Part shown: piece by piece, positions 62,886 through 64,000 of the stretch
Layout: each line of letters begins with the position of its first letter
How positions within the stretch are numbered: position 1 is the stretch's first letter
The notes under the pieces: generated by a model
Database searches by the model: none
Seen by the model: the letters and a program-made list of their open reading frames with translations, nothing else
Told to the model about the DNA's origin: nothing
NCBI GenBank assembly: GCA_965140405.1
Contig: OZ223208.1
Coordinates: 2,480,001-2,544,000, forward strand
Source of the DNA: G963556115 sp963666605
GTDB lineage: Bacteria > Planctomycetota > SZUA-567
Reading direction: 5' to 3'
Length of the DNA stretch: 64,000 nucleotides
Made by a program: the position numbers and the translations under genes

Positions 62886-63875
62886 ATGGAAGCTTTCGAC
62901 ACCGGCAAGAAGGATGTAGCCTATGAAAATCAGCTCAGACCAAAGGTCTTTGCAGACTTTCCGGGTCAGAGCCAGATAAAAGAGAACCTTAATATCTACA
63001 TTAGTGCAGCTAGAAAACGCGGCGAACCTTTAGACCACATTCTATTCTCTGGACCTCCTGGACTCGGCAAGACCACACTTGCTGGTATTATTAGCTCTGA
63101 AATGGCGACAGAGATGCGAGTCACCTCAGGACCTGCACTAGAACGTCCTGCAGATCTAGCAGGATTACTTACAGGTCTACAAGAAGGAGAGATACTTTTT
63201 ATTGATGAGATCCACAGACTTTCTGCAGTAGTAGAAGAATATCTCTACTCAGCGATGGAGGACTGGGCTATCGATGTAGTAATGGAGTCAGGATTATACG
63301 CCAAGAGTGTACACCTTAGCATACCCCGCTTCACACTCATAGGTGCAACGACCAGAGCCGGACTACTTACTGCTCCGTTCAGAGCAAGATTCGGTATTCA
63401 AGAACGTTTGGAGTATTACACTCCTGATTGTCTGACCGAAATCCTTCACCGCTCTTCAAGTATTTTAAATATTGGCATCGATGAGGAAGGCGCGACAGAA
63501 ATAGCCCGTAGATGCCGAGGGACACCACGTATTGCCAATAGATTCCTTTCCAGAGTCAGAGATGTAGCTGATGTCAAAGGTGACGGAATAATCAACAAGG
63601 AGTTTGCCTGTATTGGCTTGGCGATGCTAGGGGTAGACGAGAATGGGCTAACAGATATGGACAGAAGATACCTTGAATGCTTGTTCAGACATAACGGTGG
63701 ACCGGTAGGACTAAAGACTATAGCCATGAGCGTAGGCGAAGAAGATGATACCCTTGAGAATGTTTACGAGCCATATTTGATACGAGAAGGCTATGTCAGC
63801 AAGACACCACAAGGGCGAAAATTAGCTCCAAAAGGACAGCTAGCAGCCAGCAATTATGATAAAGAAGGGTTCTAA
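62886..63875 (+). CDS. ruvB: Holliday junction ATP-dependent DNA helicase RuvB
   Basis: RuvB is the hexameric motor of the RuvAB branch-migration complex. The 329-residue AAA+ protein has LRPKVFADFPGQ, Walker A GPPGLGKTTLAG, Walker B LFIDEIHRLS, sensor ATTRAGLLTAPFRARFG, and the C-terminal winged helix with PYLIREGYVSKTPQGR. It is complete. ruvA and ruvC are not in the window. An AAGGAAAA site lies before the ATG. Confidence 0.97.
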   Translation: MEAFDTGKKDVAYENQLRPKVFADFPGQSQIKENLNIYISAARKRGEPLDHILFSGPPGLGKTTLAGIISSEMATEMRVTSGPALERPADLAGLLTGLQEGEILFIDEIHRLSAVVEEYLYSAMEDWAIDVVMESGLYAKSVHLSIPRFTLIGATTRAGLLTAPFRARFGIQERLEYYTPDCLTEILHRSSSILNIGIDEEGATEIARRCRGTPRIANRFLSRVRDVADVKGDGIINKEFACIGLAMLGVDENGLTDMDRRYLECLFRHNGGPVGLKTIAMSVGEEDDTLENVYEPYLIREGYVSKTPQGRKLAPKGQLAASNYDKEGF

Positions 63876-63876
63876 T

Positions 63877-64000
63877 ATGGATAGAAAATTTCATGATTTC
63901 AACAAGAAAGCAGCTACTTGGGACGAATCTACAATGCGCTTGAAGCGTAGTGAGGTAATAGCTGAGCATATAAAAGACAAGATTAAGCTTGAAAAGAACG
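63877..64000 (+). CDS. class I SAM-dependent methyltransferase, N-terminal fragment
   Basis: The frame begins 1 bp after the ruvB stop and runs off the window; 41 residues are visible. The start MDRKFHDFNKKAATWDE is typical of the F-x-x-x-A-x-x-W-D/Y opening of SAM methyltransferases. It is probably coupled to ruvB. The substrate cannot be judged. Confidence 0.6.
   Translation, partial: MDRKFHDFNKKAATWDESTMRLKRSEVIAEHIKDKIKLEKN

Noticed and set aside
1..64000. CRISPR arrays, insertion sequences, prophage and toxin-antitoxin pairs.
   Set aside because: No regularly spaced repeats, transposase or phage structural motifs were seen; small orphan genes stand alone or with unrelated neighbours.

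Overview
The window is 64 kb of gene-dense, AT-rich bacterial chromosome (GC in the high thirties to about 40% by eye). The cell has an outer membrane: there is a CMP-KDO synthetase (kdsB), an RND pump with its membrane-fusion protein, an LolA-like protein, lgt, several lipoproteins and a GmhA-like SIS protein. A zinc-ribbon Hanks-type kinase, a galactokinase with the GNHTDYN signature, and small exported proteins of no recognised family suggest a PVC-type lineage such as Lentisphaerota or Verrucomicrobiota. That placement is inference; there is no rRNA gene to test it. I see no insertion sequence, prophage, CRISPR array or integration scar. Sigma70-like promoters (TTGACA or TTGACT, 16-17 bp, TATAAT-like) are easy to see.

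Layout. 1-5.5 kb: end of a carotenoid-desaturase-like flavoenzyme, comEC, then on the minus strand a four-gene operon (receiver, site-2 protease, HAD phosphatase, ispH). 5.6-11.1 kb: DUF3108 protein, kdsB, a small membrane protein, proB, rnr. 11.4-15.8 kb: a receiver-like protein, yraN, an ArnT/GT39 glycosyltransferase, an EIIA-like protein with its active histidine replaced, and two small orphans. 16-19 kb: a UbiA-like membrane protein, a probable 6S RNA with a terminator, an exported orphan. 19-25.7 kb: galK, a two-gene K+ channel/RCK pair, an NtrC-type activator, a TPR protein, a GT4 glycosyltransferase.

25.7-30.1 kb (minus): rrf2-metY-metX-metW-umuD, an apparent methionine operon under a cysteine-free CymR-like regulator, ending in a UmuD-like peptidase with no umuC beside it. 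30.4-31.6 kb: tRNA-Lys, tRNA-Glu and a PhzF protein. 31.6-37 kb (minus): tetR-MFP-RND with a promoter/operator. 37.3-46 kb: Ser/Thr kinase, a second PhzF, mnmG, cobO, several small unknown or exported proteins, a 53-residue very basic protein missed by length-limited gene calling, and an exported DA1-like peptidase.

46-64 kb: a peptidoglycan-binding lipoprotein, ribF, a diguanylate cyclase; then minus-strand nudix, SbcD-like phosphoesterase, Gfo/Idh/MocA, two tandem dapB copies and thrC, which look like one transcription unit driven from upstream of thrC. After these come two tandem SBF-type transporters, typA, the SIS protein and a scpB-lgt-lolA-like operon, then ruvB on the plus strand and the start of a methyltransferase.

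Together the genes cover envelope building, aspartate-family amino acids (dapB x2, thrC, metX, metY) and signalling. No large undescribed system stands out. The best leads are the UmuD at the end of the methionine operon, the His-to-Asp EIIA protein, the tandem dapB pair, the secreted DA1-like protease and the tiny basic protein.
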